14,040 nt of DNA from Candidatus Zixiibacteriota bacterium (GCA_023129805.1 JAGMBK010000036.1:1-14040); one strand, 5' to 3'; positions 5,935 to 11,840 are shown, numbered from the stretch's first letter. Program-made: numbers and translations. The notes: a model not told the origin generated them from the sequence alone.

Positions 5935-6951
5935 TTATGGACGTACATAGGTGCAAGTGTATAGATCGTTATTAACCAAAAAATCCTTTAGATAAAATTT
6001 GATCGAGATGTCTCCATCTATCACATTCCCATCTGGGTCTTCTGTCTGATAAATAACACTAGCCACTGATTCTAGTCTTGCAATCACTCCTGTGTCCGGA
6101 TGGCCGTAAGAGTTGTCTCCTACAGAGAGGATAGACACTATAGGGTGTAGTGTGCTGACAAAGTACTCATTACTACTGTACTTGCTTCCATGATGATTAA
6201 CCTGATATATTTCAACTTTGCCTACTTCCGGGGCTACCGAGGTTTCAATATCTTTGTATTTACTTGTATTCTGTCCACTTAAATCACCGGCAACGAAAAA
6301 GTCGCAGTATCCATTTGAAAGCTTCAAAGCGACACAAAGATCGTTTTCATCATACTCACCATCTGAAAAAGGCCCGGGCAGCACTCCGTTGCCATTCACT
6401 GCGACGCACGTAAGAGTAATTCCTATGCCAAGGTTAATGACGGTGCTGTCCTCGATTTCCATTCTTTTTGAACCAGCTGCAGTCACATACTGATCATACT
6501 GAGTGCCGTGATATCCCCAGCCTCGATCATACACACACTCTTTGATCGAATCCAGACCTATGCTATTGATGACCTCGTCAATTCCGCCAATGTGGTCCTC
6601 GTGGTAGTGTGTAGCTATGATGTAATCCAAACTGGTTATCCCCAGACTATCCAAGAACGGGAATACTTCATCATACCCCTTGTTTGCATCGCCGGCATCA
6701 ATGAGCACAGTCTTGTTAGTCGGAGAGACAATTAACGTCGCGTCGCCTTGACCTACGTCAATGCAATACACATAGAGTGTATCGTTTGAAAAACCGGGGT
6801 ACTCCGGAGTGTCTGGAGAATCGGGAGAGTCGGAAAAATCTTGAGTCTGCGATGACGTCGGAACGCTCCCGCGTTTACCGCAGCTACAGCCGATCACACA
6901 GCAGATTAGACTTATCATAACCAAAACCGTCAGAAATCGGCAAGTAAACAT
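5935..6951 (-). CDS. Lipoprotein with ComEC-like metallo-beta-lactamase domain
   Basis: A 338-residue exported hydrolase. The N-terminus is a lipoprotein signal (TVLVMISLICCVIGC) with a V-I-G-C lipobox placing the lipidated cysteine at residue 22. A linker of short acidic/Pro repeats (DSPDSPDTPEYP, about 41-52) separates it from the domain. That domain has DVGQGDATLI (65-74), VLIDAG (82-87), the metal site H115-x-H117-x-D119-H120 (THYHEDHIGG), AGDLS (221-225), VNHHGSKYSS (251-260) and SYGHPD (281-286), all as in the ComEC/Rec2 nuclease-like subfamily. ComEC itself has large membrane domains that are absent here, so this is a stand-alone secreted form; the substrate (DNA or another phosphodiester) is inferred. 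The start has an ideal AGGAGG 7 nt upstream and a promoter at 7062-7089. Confidence 0.85.
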   Translation of the reverse strand: MFTCRFLTVLVMISLICCVIGCSCGKRGSVPTSSQTQDFSDSPDSPDTPEYPGFSNDTLYVYCIDVGQGDATLIVSPTNKTVLIDAGDANKGYDEVFPFLDSLGITSLDYIIATHYHEDHIGGIDEVINSIGLDSIKECVYDRGWGYHGTQYDQYVTAAGSKRMEIEDSTVINLGIGITLTCVAVNGNGVLPGPFSDGEYDENDLCVALKLSNGYCDFFVAGDLSGQNTSKYKDIETSVAPEVGKVEIYQVNHHGSKYSSNEYFVSTLHPIVSILSVGDNSYGHPDTGVIARLESVASVIYQTEDPDGNVIDGDISIKFYLKDFLVNNDLYTCTYVRP

Positions 6952-6990
6952 AACATACCTCCTTTTTTAAGGTTACAATTCTAAGGTTTC

Positions 6991-7021
6991 CAATAGAAAA
7001 ACCTTCGACGGATTTCTATTG
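6991..7021 (-). promoter_or_regulatory. Stem-loop in the leader of the metallo-hydrolase gene
   Basis: CAATAGAAA and TTTCTATTG form a perfect 9-bp stem with a 13-nt loop. It lies between the promoter (7062-7089) and the start codon (6951), so it would be in the 5' untranslated RNA or act as an operator. It is AU-rich and lacks a U-tract in the direction of transcription, so it is unlikely to be a terminator. Confidence 0.4.
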
Positions 7022-7061
7022 CGTACTACTTTCTTTACTTATCGTCTGTTTTACAATGGAA

Positions 7062-7089
7062 AATATATGGAATAGCGCACCCGTGTCAA
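7062..7089 (-). promoter_or_regulatory. Promoter of the metallo-hydrolase lipoprotein gene
   Basis: On the minus strand TTGACA (7084-7089) is followed after 16 nt by TATATT (7062-7067), five of six matches to the -10 consensus. The leader to the ATG at 6951 would be about 105 nt and contains the 9-bp stem-loop and the AGGAGG ribosome site. Confidence 0.6.
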
Positions 7090-7097
7090 GTAAAAAA

Positions 7098-7118
7098 TGG
7101 GGTAGTGGGGCATTTTGA
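7098..7118 (+). repeat. Left copy of 21-bp inverted repeat
   Basis: The sequence begins TGGGGTAGTGGGG and ends CATTTTGA. It matches the reverse complement of 9048-9068 at 20 of 21 positions (one G/A change). The repeat lies only 9 bp upstream of the -35 box of the minus-strand promoter at 7062-7089 and 25 bp before the ATG at 7143. Confidence 0.7.
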
Positions 7119-7142
7119 TTTTTCTGGGAAAGGATTTCACGT

Positions 7143-7454
7143 ATGGGTGAGAAAGAGGGTGATGAACAAACCTGGAGGAGAGTAAACACGCATGTAGACA
7201 GGAAGATTGCAGAACTAATTGAGGCTTTGAGCCTTTTTCCTAAACTCCAGACGATAGGGAGTTGTCAAGGGGGATCGGGAGAGTGGAGAAATAGCTGGGT
7301 CCGCGTATCCTTTAAATATGGCGAGCAGCTGAATTATTCATTCACCCCGACAGCTTGGCCAGGGCTGTCAGGGTGGTCAAGTTACTCGCACGCAACTTCA
7401 CGGATTAAGGTTTCCCATATGTGCGAGTATTCTCATGACACTCGCTGCACATAG
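7143..7454 (+). CDS. Hypothetical protein with SCQGG motif, probably truncated
   Basis: The ORF starts at an ATG with AAGGA about 9 nt upstream. Residues 1-70 look native: a charged start, a helix (VDRKIAELIEALSLFPKLQT), IGSCQGG around residues 38-44, then WVRVSFKYGE. Proteins with a short helix followed by an SCQG turn and a beta-strand occur in phage and accessory DNA, and the pattern faintly recalls TYW3-like folds; I cannot assign a function. The last 50 bases are antisense to the end of the HNH gene, and the C-terminal residues (SHMCEYSHDTRCT) look like read-through into foreign sequence, so the gene probably lost its true 3' end when the segments were joined. Confidence 0.5.
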   Translation: MGEKEGDEQTWRRVNTHVDRKIAELIEALSLFPKLQTIGSCQGGSGEWRNSWVRVSFKYGEQLNYSFTPTAWPGLSGWSSYSHATSRIKVSHMCEYSHDTRCT

Positions 7455-7638
7455 CAATCAGATTGCTCAGAGTGTCGCCTCCGTCTCTGCTTTTATGGTG
7501 AGCTTCCCAGTCTCCTTCAACCAGCGGGCGCGGACATCGTACGCCCGCAGAATGATGACTGCAAACACTCATCTTGCATTCACATTGTCCCTCAGCTCGG
7601 TCAGAAAGCAACTGACGGGTAACTTTAGAGATCGCCAT
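7405..7638 (-). CDS. HNH endonuclease domain protein
   Basis: A 77-residue single-domain HNH nuclease. The core reads WEAHHKSRDGGDTLSNLIAM (about residues 44-63) and then CSECHENTRTYG, giving the H-N-H set (H47 or H48, N59, H68). Cysteine pairs (CEC at 19-21, C26, then C64 and C67) would hold a structural zinc as in the common ββα-metal subtype. Such proteins cut DNA and are frequent in prophages, homing elements and defence islands. The length is normal for a free-standing HNH unit. The ATG at 7638 follows a GGGGG site. It reads in the same direction as the transposase remnant 28 bp upstream. Whether it nicks or cuts, and its target, cannot be told. Confidence 0.85.
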   Translation of the reverse strand: MAISKVTRQLLSDRAEGQCECKMSVCSHHSAGVRCPRPLVEGDWEAHHKSRDGGDTLSNLIAMCSECHENTRTYGKP

Positions 7639-7666
7639 TTTTCACCCCCTCTCTCTTAGTTTAAGG

Positions 7667-8140
7667 TTAACAGTTCCCCCCAGATCCAAAAGTAAAGTCT
7701 ACGGCGTCCAGATAGCCCCGGAATGCGTCAGTCGTCAATTGGAATTTCCCCGCTATGCGTTTGCTCAGAATTTGCATAAACTGATAAGCCGTCTGACCGT
7801 TCCGTTTTCCGACAACCCAGGTCGGAACCAGTTTGCTCTCTGCGTCAATAGCTACAAAAACATATTGATCGCCGAATTCTCCAATCTGTTGCTCTTCGGC
7901 CGTAACTCTTTTCTGCTTCTTCTTTACGAATGTCCAAATCTCATCAACTTGGAGATACCGCACTTGGACATTGTGAATCATGGAGGCCGAAAGCTCATTA
8001 CATCTGTTCGCGACTTCTTCCAAGAGTCTCAGGATTGTGGTTTTGTGAACGCCCGTTATACGCTGTATGCACCTAATGCTGTTGCCCTCAACAAGAGACG
8101 ACAAGACCAAAGCCTTCCTTTCTTTCGAGAGAACGTTCAT
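7667..8140 (-). pseudogene. Truncated IS1-family transposase
   Basis: The frame from the ATG at 8140 (AGGCAGG upstream) gives 157 residues. Residues 1-45 form the N-terminal helix-turn-helix (LVEGNSIRCIQRITGVHKTT) typical of IS1-type enzymes, and the catalytic core follows: D66 in LQVDEIWTFV and D138 in TTDAFRGYLD. The third acidic residue, expected near a later VERQN-like motif, is missing because the protein ends at FGSGGNC about 100 residues early. Without that glutamate it cannot be active. The break lies around 7670-7680, next to the HNH gene, so the 3' half was probably lost by deletion or replacement. The full IS1 terminal repeats were not found. An in-frame extension to 8173 has weaker support as start. 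Confidence 0.8.
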
Positions 8141-8308
8141 CTTAGCACCTGCCTTTCTGACTCTCCTTGACAAGAGCTAAGATTTCTGTCAACGACTTCC
8201 GATATAGAATCGTATAACAAAAGGATAAGTGCCATAGCTCTGTCAAGGGTTATGGTTGCCGGAACACGAGGTGATCTTGTCGGTCTCTCGCGTTCCTCGG
8301 TTGTTTGT

Positions 8309-8392
8309 TCCGGGCGGCGGGGTTTGAACCCGCATAGGCTATAGCCTACTATCTTCCAGGGATAGTGCGTATTCCAATTTCGCCACACCCGG
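8309..8392 (-). tRNA. Class II tRNA, Leu-like body, anticodon position reads TGG
   Basis: All arms fold on the minus strand: a 7-bp acceptor CCGGGTG/CGCCCGG with A73, a D-arm with GGCGAAATTGGAATACGC very like tRNA-Leu, an anticodon stem CTATC/GATAG, a long variable arm (TAGGC, loop TATA, GCCTA), and a T-arm GCGGG-TTCAAAC-CCCGC. No CCA is encoded. The anticodon loop is CCTGGAA, so positions 34-36 are TGG (normally Pro) and position 33 is C instead of the near-universal U. Long variable arms belong to Leu, Ser and Tyr tRNAs, so identity and anticodon disagree. If the loop were shifted by one, GGA (Ser) would be read. It may be a decayed Leu tRNA or a non-standard one. It sits alone in the accessory segment. 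Confidence 0.75.
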
Positions 8393-8402
8393 AAAGTTTT
8401 GA

Positions 8403-8442
8403 TGACCGCATGAGGGACAAGCTCATGCGGTCACTTTTTATT
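8403..8442 (+). terminator. Rho-independent terminator-like hairpin
   Basis: A perfect 12-bp stem (TGACCGCATGAG / CTCATGCGGTCA) with a 7-nt loop is followed on the plus strand by CTTTTTATT. By the usual rule it stops plus-strand transcription, but it lies just after the stop of the minus-strand gene at 8438, between it and the tRNA. On the minus strand there is no U-tract after the stem, so it may serve mainly as an RNA-stabilising or insulating hairpin there. Confidence 0.65.
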
Positions 8443-8899
8443 CTGGTTCCTCCACTGACTCAAACTTCCACCTGAAGATATTAACCTGTCCTTCTTTAGT
8501 TTTTTCGACGTCCGGGACGTCGGTTAGTGCCTGCGAAACCATGGTGGCCGAGTGTTTGCTTTTGATGGGCTTTCCACGTTTCTTGATCTCTTCTACCAAC
8601 TGGCGGGAAGAAAACCCTTTTCTTGTTTCTCTCAAAACACTCTCGCCGGCACCCCTAACTGAAAGCTTAGCAAACTCCTCTTTAGATGACGAGGCAGATT
8701 GTTCCGCTGCTGCCTCTATCTTACGGGCACCTTCCAATTGCTCCAACAACCTAATCGCTGGCTCGAATTTAGCCAACCTTCTAATCAGCTTTACCTCAAG
8801 CTTGTGTATCTCTTTCTTTAGTTGTTCTACTTCCTTGCTTTCCTTCCCAACAAACTCTCTGAGTTGAGTCTTCAGTTGGTTGTGATCGGAATCACTCAT
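8438..8899 (-). CDS. Coiled-coil protein with C-terminal winged-helix-like domain
   Basis: The start at ATG 8899 is set by an excellent AGGAGG 4 nt upstream; the frame is open further back but without support. The 153-residue protein has a heptad-rich helix (LREFVGKESKEVEQLKKEIH onward, about residues 12-60), a low-complexity Ala/Ser/Glu hinge (AAAEQSASSSKEE), and a C-terminal domain with FSSRQLVEEIKKRGKPIKSK and HSATMVSQALTDVP, then a short wing-like end (EGQVNIFRWK). The pattern is that of a dimeric DNA-binding protein resembling HARE-HTH-type winged helices, though I cannot name the family. It is not preceded by another gene on its strand and lies within the inverted-repeat segment, next to the tRNA. 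A role in regulating the accessory segment is inference. Confidence 0.7.
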   Translation of the reverse strand: MSDSDHNQLKTQLREFVGKESKEVEQLKKEIHKLEVKLIRRLAKFEPAIRLLEQLEGARKIEAAAEQSASSSKEEFAKLSVRGAGESVLRETRKGFSSRQLVEEIKKRGKPIKSKHSATMVSQALTDVPDVEKTKEGQVNIFRWKFESVEEPE

Positions 8900-9047
8900 G
8901 AAACCTCCTTTGTTTAGTGCTTCCAATATCAATACGCACCAAGTCCAAGTTTGTTGACCCAAATATTTGCTTTTTCTCAAAAAAACTTGGGGGTGTCCTT
9001 TGGGGCTAAATCACGCTGGGAAACTCGACCCGGTTTACGGCTCTTTT

Positions 9048-9068
9048 TCAAAATGTCCCACTACCCCA
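9048..9068 (-). repeat. Right copy of 21-bp inverted repeat
   Basis: Read on the minus strand it starts TGGGGTAGTGGGA and ends CATTTTGA, the inverted partner of 7098-7118 with one mismatch. Both copies point inward. It ends 13 bp before the stop codon of the interrupted gene at 9082-9350. Confidence 0.7.
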
Positions 9069-9081
9069 AATGGGTATTGTC

Positions 9082-9350
9082 CTAATTGGAAGATTGAAGT
9101 TGTTTTCTGACTTCTTCGACAGTCATGAGCTTTATATTTAAGTTGTTTGTCCTTTTGACCCTTGCTACTTCTTCATGAGTTTTAAAGATCGCGAAAGCCC
9201 CGCGAAGCGGGATTTACGCTTCGCTCCGACAAGCTTTCGCACTCCAAAAAACACTTCCTCAACAGTCCTAAACGGTTCGTCCCTATCTTCTCTGTTGTAT
9301 CGAGATTCTGCCCAATAAATTTTAATCGCAATGTCGGTTGCAGAGAACAT
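9082..9350 (-). pseudogene. Small gene broken by a 50-bp palindromic insertion
   Basis: The first part reads MFSATDIAIKIYWAESRYNR and then EDRDEPFRTVEEVFFGV before entering the palindrome at 9191-9240, after which the frame soon stops at 9165. In another frame beyond the palindrome the sequence continues IFKTHEEVARVKRTNNLNIK and LMTVEEVRKQLQSSN to a TAG at 9082. Removing exactly the 50 bp rejoins the frame as FFGV-IFKTHEEVARVKR, a protein of about 72 residues. The family is unknown to me; its size and helical, charged composition suit a small antitoxin-like or accessory protein, but that is a guess. The start at 9350 has no good ribosome site, so the 5' end is uncertain. Confidence 0.65.
9191..9240. 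repeat. 50-bp palindromic (REP/MITE-like) element inside a gene
   Basis: The ends are perfect 8-bp inverted repeats (GCGAAAGC / GCTTTCGC). Inside are CCCGC-GAA-GCGGG and the pair GCGAAGCG / CGCTTCGC, so it folds into strong hairpins. Length 50 is not a multiple of three, so it shifts the frame of the gene it sits in. No coding capacity. It looks like a short mobile palindrome moved by an enzyme encoded elsewhere. Confidence 0.75.
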
Positions 9351-9372
9351 TTCTAAAAATATCAGAAAAAAC

Positions 9373-9401
9373 TTGACTTTAAAGGGGGAAGGTAATAAAA
9401 T
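9373..9401 (+). promoter_or_regulatory. Promoter of the methyltransferase gene
   Basis: TTGACT (9373-9378) and TAAAAT (9396-9401) are 17 nt apart, five of six matches at each box. Transcription would start near 9408, so the correct start codon must be the ATG at 9445 and not the earlier in-frame ATG at 9331. Confidence 0.6.
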
Positions 9402-9444
9402 CACCCCATACTGTTTCGAGGAAATCGGATTCACAGGTGAACAA

Positions 9445-10188
9445 ATGAGTGCTGCCAGACTTTATGATGAATTTGCCTGGACCTGGGAGATTTTAGTCTC
9501 TGAGGAAGAATATCGTCCGGAGGTGGAGTTCGTTAAAAAGATGATTAAGAAATATAAAAAAACACCGGGAAACGAGCTTCTTGACGTGGGCTGTGGTGCA
9601 GGACACCACGATCTTTTTCTAAAAGATGATTATAAAGTGGTGGGAATTGACGGAAGCGAAAAGATGCTTGAGCTTGCGAAAAGACGCAATCCCGAGCTTG
9701 AGTATCATCTGAGGGACATGCGAACATTTCAACTTAACAGAAAATTCGATGTGGTCATGGCAATGGATATGATCATGTATAATTTGACCTATCCTGACTT
9801 GGAAAAAACTTTGACAAATCTTTCCAACCACCTCAAGGCGGGCGGGGTGATGGTGTTCTTTGTTGAAAATCTCAAGGGAAAGTTTGAACAAAACAAGACC
9901 AGATTCAAAAAACACAAAAAAGGAAACATAGAGATCGTTTTGATCGAAAATGACTATGACACCAATCCGGATGACACCGAGTTTGAATGCCATCTTATTT
10001 TTTTAATCCGTAAGGAAGGGAGATTACAGATAGAAGTTGACAAACACCGCATGGGACTCTTTGAGCTGGATAAAATGTTAGAGATTTGCGAAAAATTGAG
10101 CTTGAAAACCCATCTTTTTGATTTAGATTTTTCCGGAAAGAAATATACAAAAGAGGGTCCTGTCTTTGTTTGTGAGAAGCCATCCTGA
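9445..10188 (+). CDS. Class I SAM-dependent methyltransferase
   Basis: A 247-residue soluble enzyme that transfers a methyl group from S-adenosylmethionine to an unknown acceptor. Motif I, LLDVGCGAGHHDLF (about 45-58), binds the cofactor; VVGIDGSEKMLELAKRR (65-81) carries the acidic residue (D69) that holds the ribose; YHLRDMRTFQ and FDVVMAMDMIMYNL follow as motifs II-III, and GGVMVFFVEN is strand 5. The N-terminal ARLYDEFAWTWEILVS and the overall layout resemble small-molecule N- or O-methyltransferases of the type that acts on amino-sugars, but the substrate cannot be read. The ATG at 9445 has AGGTGA 4 nt before it and lies behind a promoter at 9373-9401. It is transcribed away from the interrupted gene and seems to be a single-gene unit. 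Confidence 0.85.
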   Translation: MSAARLYDEFAWTWEILVSEEEYRPEVEFVKKMIKKYKKTPGNELLDVGCGAGHHDLFLKDDYKVVGIDGSEKMLELAKRRNPELEYHLRDMRTFQLNRKFDVVMAMDMIMYNLTYPDLEKTLTNLSNHLKAGGVMVFFVENLKGKFEQNKTRFKKHKKGNIEIVLIENDYDTNPDDTEFECHLIFLIRKEGRLQIEVDKHRMGLFELDKMLEICEKLSLKTHLFDLDFSGKKYTKEGPVFVCEKPS

Positions 10189-10251
10189 ATACCTGGAGAA
10201 TAGAAGTTTAGACTGAGATCATAATTGCTACACCTCCCTTCTGATTTTCAT

Positions 10252-10280
10252 TTGACAAACTAAAAACATTTTTCTTTATT
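10252..10280 (+). promoter_or_regulatory. Weak promoter candidate upstream of small Cys protein
   Basis: A perfect TTGACA (10252-10257) is followed after 17 nt by TTTATT (10275-10280), four of six matches to the -10 box. It lies 108 bp before the ATG at 10389 in a 200-bp gap that otherwise shows nothing. Confidence 0.35.
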
Positions 10281-10388
10281 GTATTCCTTAAATGAGGGTG
10301 TGTCTTAGAAAAGCTTAAGAGAAGAGCAAATGATCCCCCCACAAATGATGGACTCAGGCGGAATCTAAAGAATGAAAGAAGATGAGTT

Positions 10389-10601
10389 ATGTCAATTGAG
10401 GGATATGTAGAGTATAAACGGAGAGAATTCTGTAAAGACGTAAAGTGTCCGGTCCAGTTGGAGTTGGATGCACAAGACGAAGGCTCTGAAGAATATGAAA
10501 GAATTAGGCAAACGTGTAAAACCAATTGCAGATATACCACATACCAGTTTCATCATTGGTTGATAGAGAGAGGCTATTTGATCGTCAGGCCTGAAAAATA
10601 G
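10389..10601 (+). CDS. Small four-cysteine protein
   Basis: A 70-residue soluble protein with two cysteine pairs, FCKDVKC (C15, C20) and TCKTNC (C43, C47), separated by an acidic stretch (ELDAQDEGSEEYERIRQ). After it comes a conserved-looking tail RYTTYQFHHWLIERGYLIVR. The pairs could bind zinc or an Fe-S cluster; two histidines (HH) lie close by. I do not recognise a named family. Amino-acid composition and the compact motif layout argue for a real gene, though the ribosome site is weak. Promoter candidate at 10252-10280; the gene ends 2 bp before a palindromic repeat that may act as its terminator. Expression and function are unknown. Confidence 0.6.
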   Translation: MSIEGYVEYKRREFCKDVKCPVQLELDAQDEGSEEYERIRQTCKTNCRYTTYQFHHWLIERGYLIVRPEK

Positions 10602-10603
10602 AT

Positions 10604-10688
10604 GTAGCCGCACCCTTTCCGCCAGAGGTGGATCTGCCTATGGCAGACAGGGTGCGAAGAAGATGCGCAGGCTAAAGCCTGCGGCTAC
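10604..10688. repeat. Palindromic element with a second palindrome nested in its loop
   Basis: Outer ends GTAGCCGCA / TGCGGCTAC are inverted repeats. Two hairpins lie inside: GCAGGCTAAAGCCTGC on the right and CACCCT / AGGGTG on the left. Compared with the copy at 11786-11840 (read in reverse), the left hairpin loop holds about 32 extra bases (10617-10648) that contain their own hairpin (TCTGCC-TAT-GGCAGA, 10633-10647). From 10690 to 10840 nothing coding was seen. Confidence 0.75.
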
Positions 10689-10846
10689 CGAAAATCTTAA
10701 AAATGGTGCTTTCATTATATGGAGAGAAGATGAAATGCTCTTTATTTAATACTGCTTAGCCATAACATCAAAGCTAAACGAGCCTCGACATCGATAAACC
10801 AAAAACCAAACTTGGACTGAAGACCAGGATTGCTTCCAAAATCTCT

Positions 10847-10862
10847 TGTGATAAATATTACA
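10847..10862. promoter_or_regulatory. CRP/FNR-like operator upstream of lsrF
   Basis: TGTGA-TAAATA-TTACA matches the CRP-family consensus TGTGA-N6-TCACA at 9 of 10 fixed positions, within a larger perfect arm pair TCTTGTG / CACAAGA (10844-10867). It lies about 41 bp before the ATG at 10904. In E. coli the lsr operon is under CRP control, so a CRP-family regulator is a reasonable reader, but the site is inferred from sequence only. Confidence 0.45.
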
Positions 10863-10903
10863 CAAGAAAACACGCTTTCCCATATGTTAAGGAGGTGCCA
10901 AAT

Positions 10904-11695
10904 ATGGATTGGGGAATGAAAAACCGACTGAGTCAATTGATTGGACCTGATGGACATTGTTTCTTTTTGCCCATAGATCATGGGTATTTTCAAGGACCGA
11001 CCAAGTGTTTAGAAAAGCCGGGTGAGACCATAAAACCACTTCTGCCTTATTGCGATGCGCTCTTCGTTACCAGAGGAGTATTGCGCTCCTCAATAGATTC
11101 CAGCTTGGGCAAACCAATTATCTTGAGGGTATCCGGCGGCACCAGCATGGTGGGTCAAGACCTGGCAAATGAGGGAATCACCACCTCCATACAAGAAATT
11201 ATCCGTCTTAATGCCTCTGCGGTCGGTATCTCCATCTTTGTAGGTACAGGTTACGAACGCCAGACGCTTTTAAATCTAACAAAGCTGGTTAATGACTGCG
11301 AAGATTATGGCATTCCGGTGATGGCAGTTACGGCTGTGGGCAAAGAGGTGGGTCAAAAGGATGCCCGCTACCTCGCCTTAGCCTGTCGTATTGCCGCAGA
11401 GTTGGGCGCACGGGTGGTAAAAACCTACTGGTGTGAAAAAGATTTTGATAAAGTTGTAGGTGGGTGCCCGGTTCCCATAGTTATGGCTGGTGGACCCAAA
11501 TGTGAAACAGAGCTGGAGGTGTTCGAGTTCGTCTATGACGGTATGCAAAAAGGCTCTATCGGAATAAATCTGGGAAGAAATGTGTGGCAAAATCCTCATC
11601 CTGTGGCTATGGCAAAAGCCTTGCGTGCCATCGTACATGAAAATGCTACAGCAAAAGAAGCTCACCAAATATTCAATGGTGCGAAGAAGAGCTGA
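10904..11695 (+). CDS. lsrF: LsrF-type class I aldolase/thiolase
   Basis: The 263-residue protein closely follows E. coli LsrF, the 3-hydroxy-5-phosphonooxypentane-2,4-dione thiolase that ends breakdown of the autoinducer AI-2, and belongs to the DhnA/class I aldolase TIM-barrel family. Matching landmarks are DWGMKNRLSQL (2-12), PIDHGYFQGPT (23-33), VTRGVLRSS (55-63), MAVTAVGKEV (140-149), the Schiff-base lysine K173 in RVVKTYWCEK, GGCPVPIVMAGG (186-197) and LGRNVWQNPHPVAMAKAL. It lacks about 30 N-terminal residues of LsrF; the ATG at 10904 is set by AAGGAGG 8 nt upstream (an in-frame GTG at 10895 lies inside that site). A relation to AI-2 is not shown: no lsrK, lsrR or transporter is in view. 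Related sugar-phosphate aldolases are the alternative. Confidence 0.85.
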   Translation: MDWGMKNRLSQLIGPDGHCFFLPIDHGYFQGPTKCLEKPGETIKPLLPYCDALFVTRGVLRSSIDSSLGKPIILRVSGGTSMVGQDLANEGITTSIQEIIRLNASAVGISIFVGTGYERQTLLNLTKLVNDCEDYGIPVMAVTAVGKEVGQKDARYLALACRIAAELGARVVKTYWCEKDFDKVVGGCPVPIVMAGGPKCETELEVFEFVYDGMQKGSIGINLGRNVWQNPHPVAMAKALRAIVHENATAKEAHQIFNGAKKS

Positions 11696-11710
11696 CCTCA
11701 CCCCCTAACT

Positions 11711-11737
11711 CCCCCTCTCCATTTTATGGAGAGGGGG
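11711..11737. repeat. Strong hairpin repeat downstream of lsrF
   Basis: CCCCCTCTCCA and TGGAGAGGGGG form a perfect 11-bp stem with a 5-nt loop, within a wider C-rich/G-rich element spanning about 11696-11753. It starts just after the lsrF stop, and no U-tract follows, so it is better read as a dispersed palindromic repeat than as a classic terminator, although it could still slow transcription. Confidence 0.6.
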
Positions 11738-11785
11738 ACAAAGGGGAGAGGTTTTCAAATATCGACTTTATTGATTCTGTAAGAA

Positions 11786-11840
11786 GGTAGCCGCAGGCTT
11801 TAGCCTGCGCTGTATGCGCACCCTGAAGGGTGCGGCTACC
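11786..11840. repeat. 55-bp double-hairpin palindromic element
   Basis: Perfect 10-bp terminal inverted repeats (GGTAGCCGCA / TGCGGCTACC) enclose two hairpins, CGCAGGCT-TTA-GCCTGCG (with overlap at the ends) and CGCACCCT-GA-AGGGTGCG, giving a cruciform with two arms. It is the reverse-oriented twin of 10604-10688 and lies in the 185-bp gap between lsrF and the dehydrogenase. Confidence 0.8.

Larger units (their letters stand above)
7098..9068. mobile_element. Candidate mobile segment framed by 21-bp inverted repeats
   Basis: The segment starts and ends with inverted copies of one 21-bp sequence (7098-7118 and 9048-9068). Inside are a truncated ORF, an HNH endonuclease gene, a dead IS1-type transposase, a class II tRNA and a coiled-coil/winged-helix gene, a mix typical of accessory DNA. 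No intact transposase or integrase is visible, and no clear target-site duplication flanks the repeats. It may be a decayed or non-autonomous element, or simply DNA between two copies of a dispersed repeat. Confidence 0.35.

Noticed and set aside
7405..7454. Toxin-antitoxin or overlapping gene pair at the SCQGG ORF and HNH gene
   Set aside because: The overlap is tail-to-tail and the C-terminus of the plus-strand ORF looks like chance read-through, so there is no evidence of functional pairing.
8137..8388. 83-residue minus-strand ORF
   Set aside because: It runs through the whole tRNA at 8309-8392 and has no recognisable domain; it is a by-product of the tRNA and the IS1 upstream region.
9331..9444. 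Longer N-terminus for the methyltransferase
   Set aside because: The -35/-10 boxes at 9373-9401 lie inside it, and the ATG at 9445 has a proper ribosome site and matches the usual family start.
11696..11757. Classic rho-independent terminator after lsrF
   Set aside because: The stem is strong but followed by ACAAAGGGG rather than a U-tract; its G/C-rich flanks fit a dispersed repeat better.
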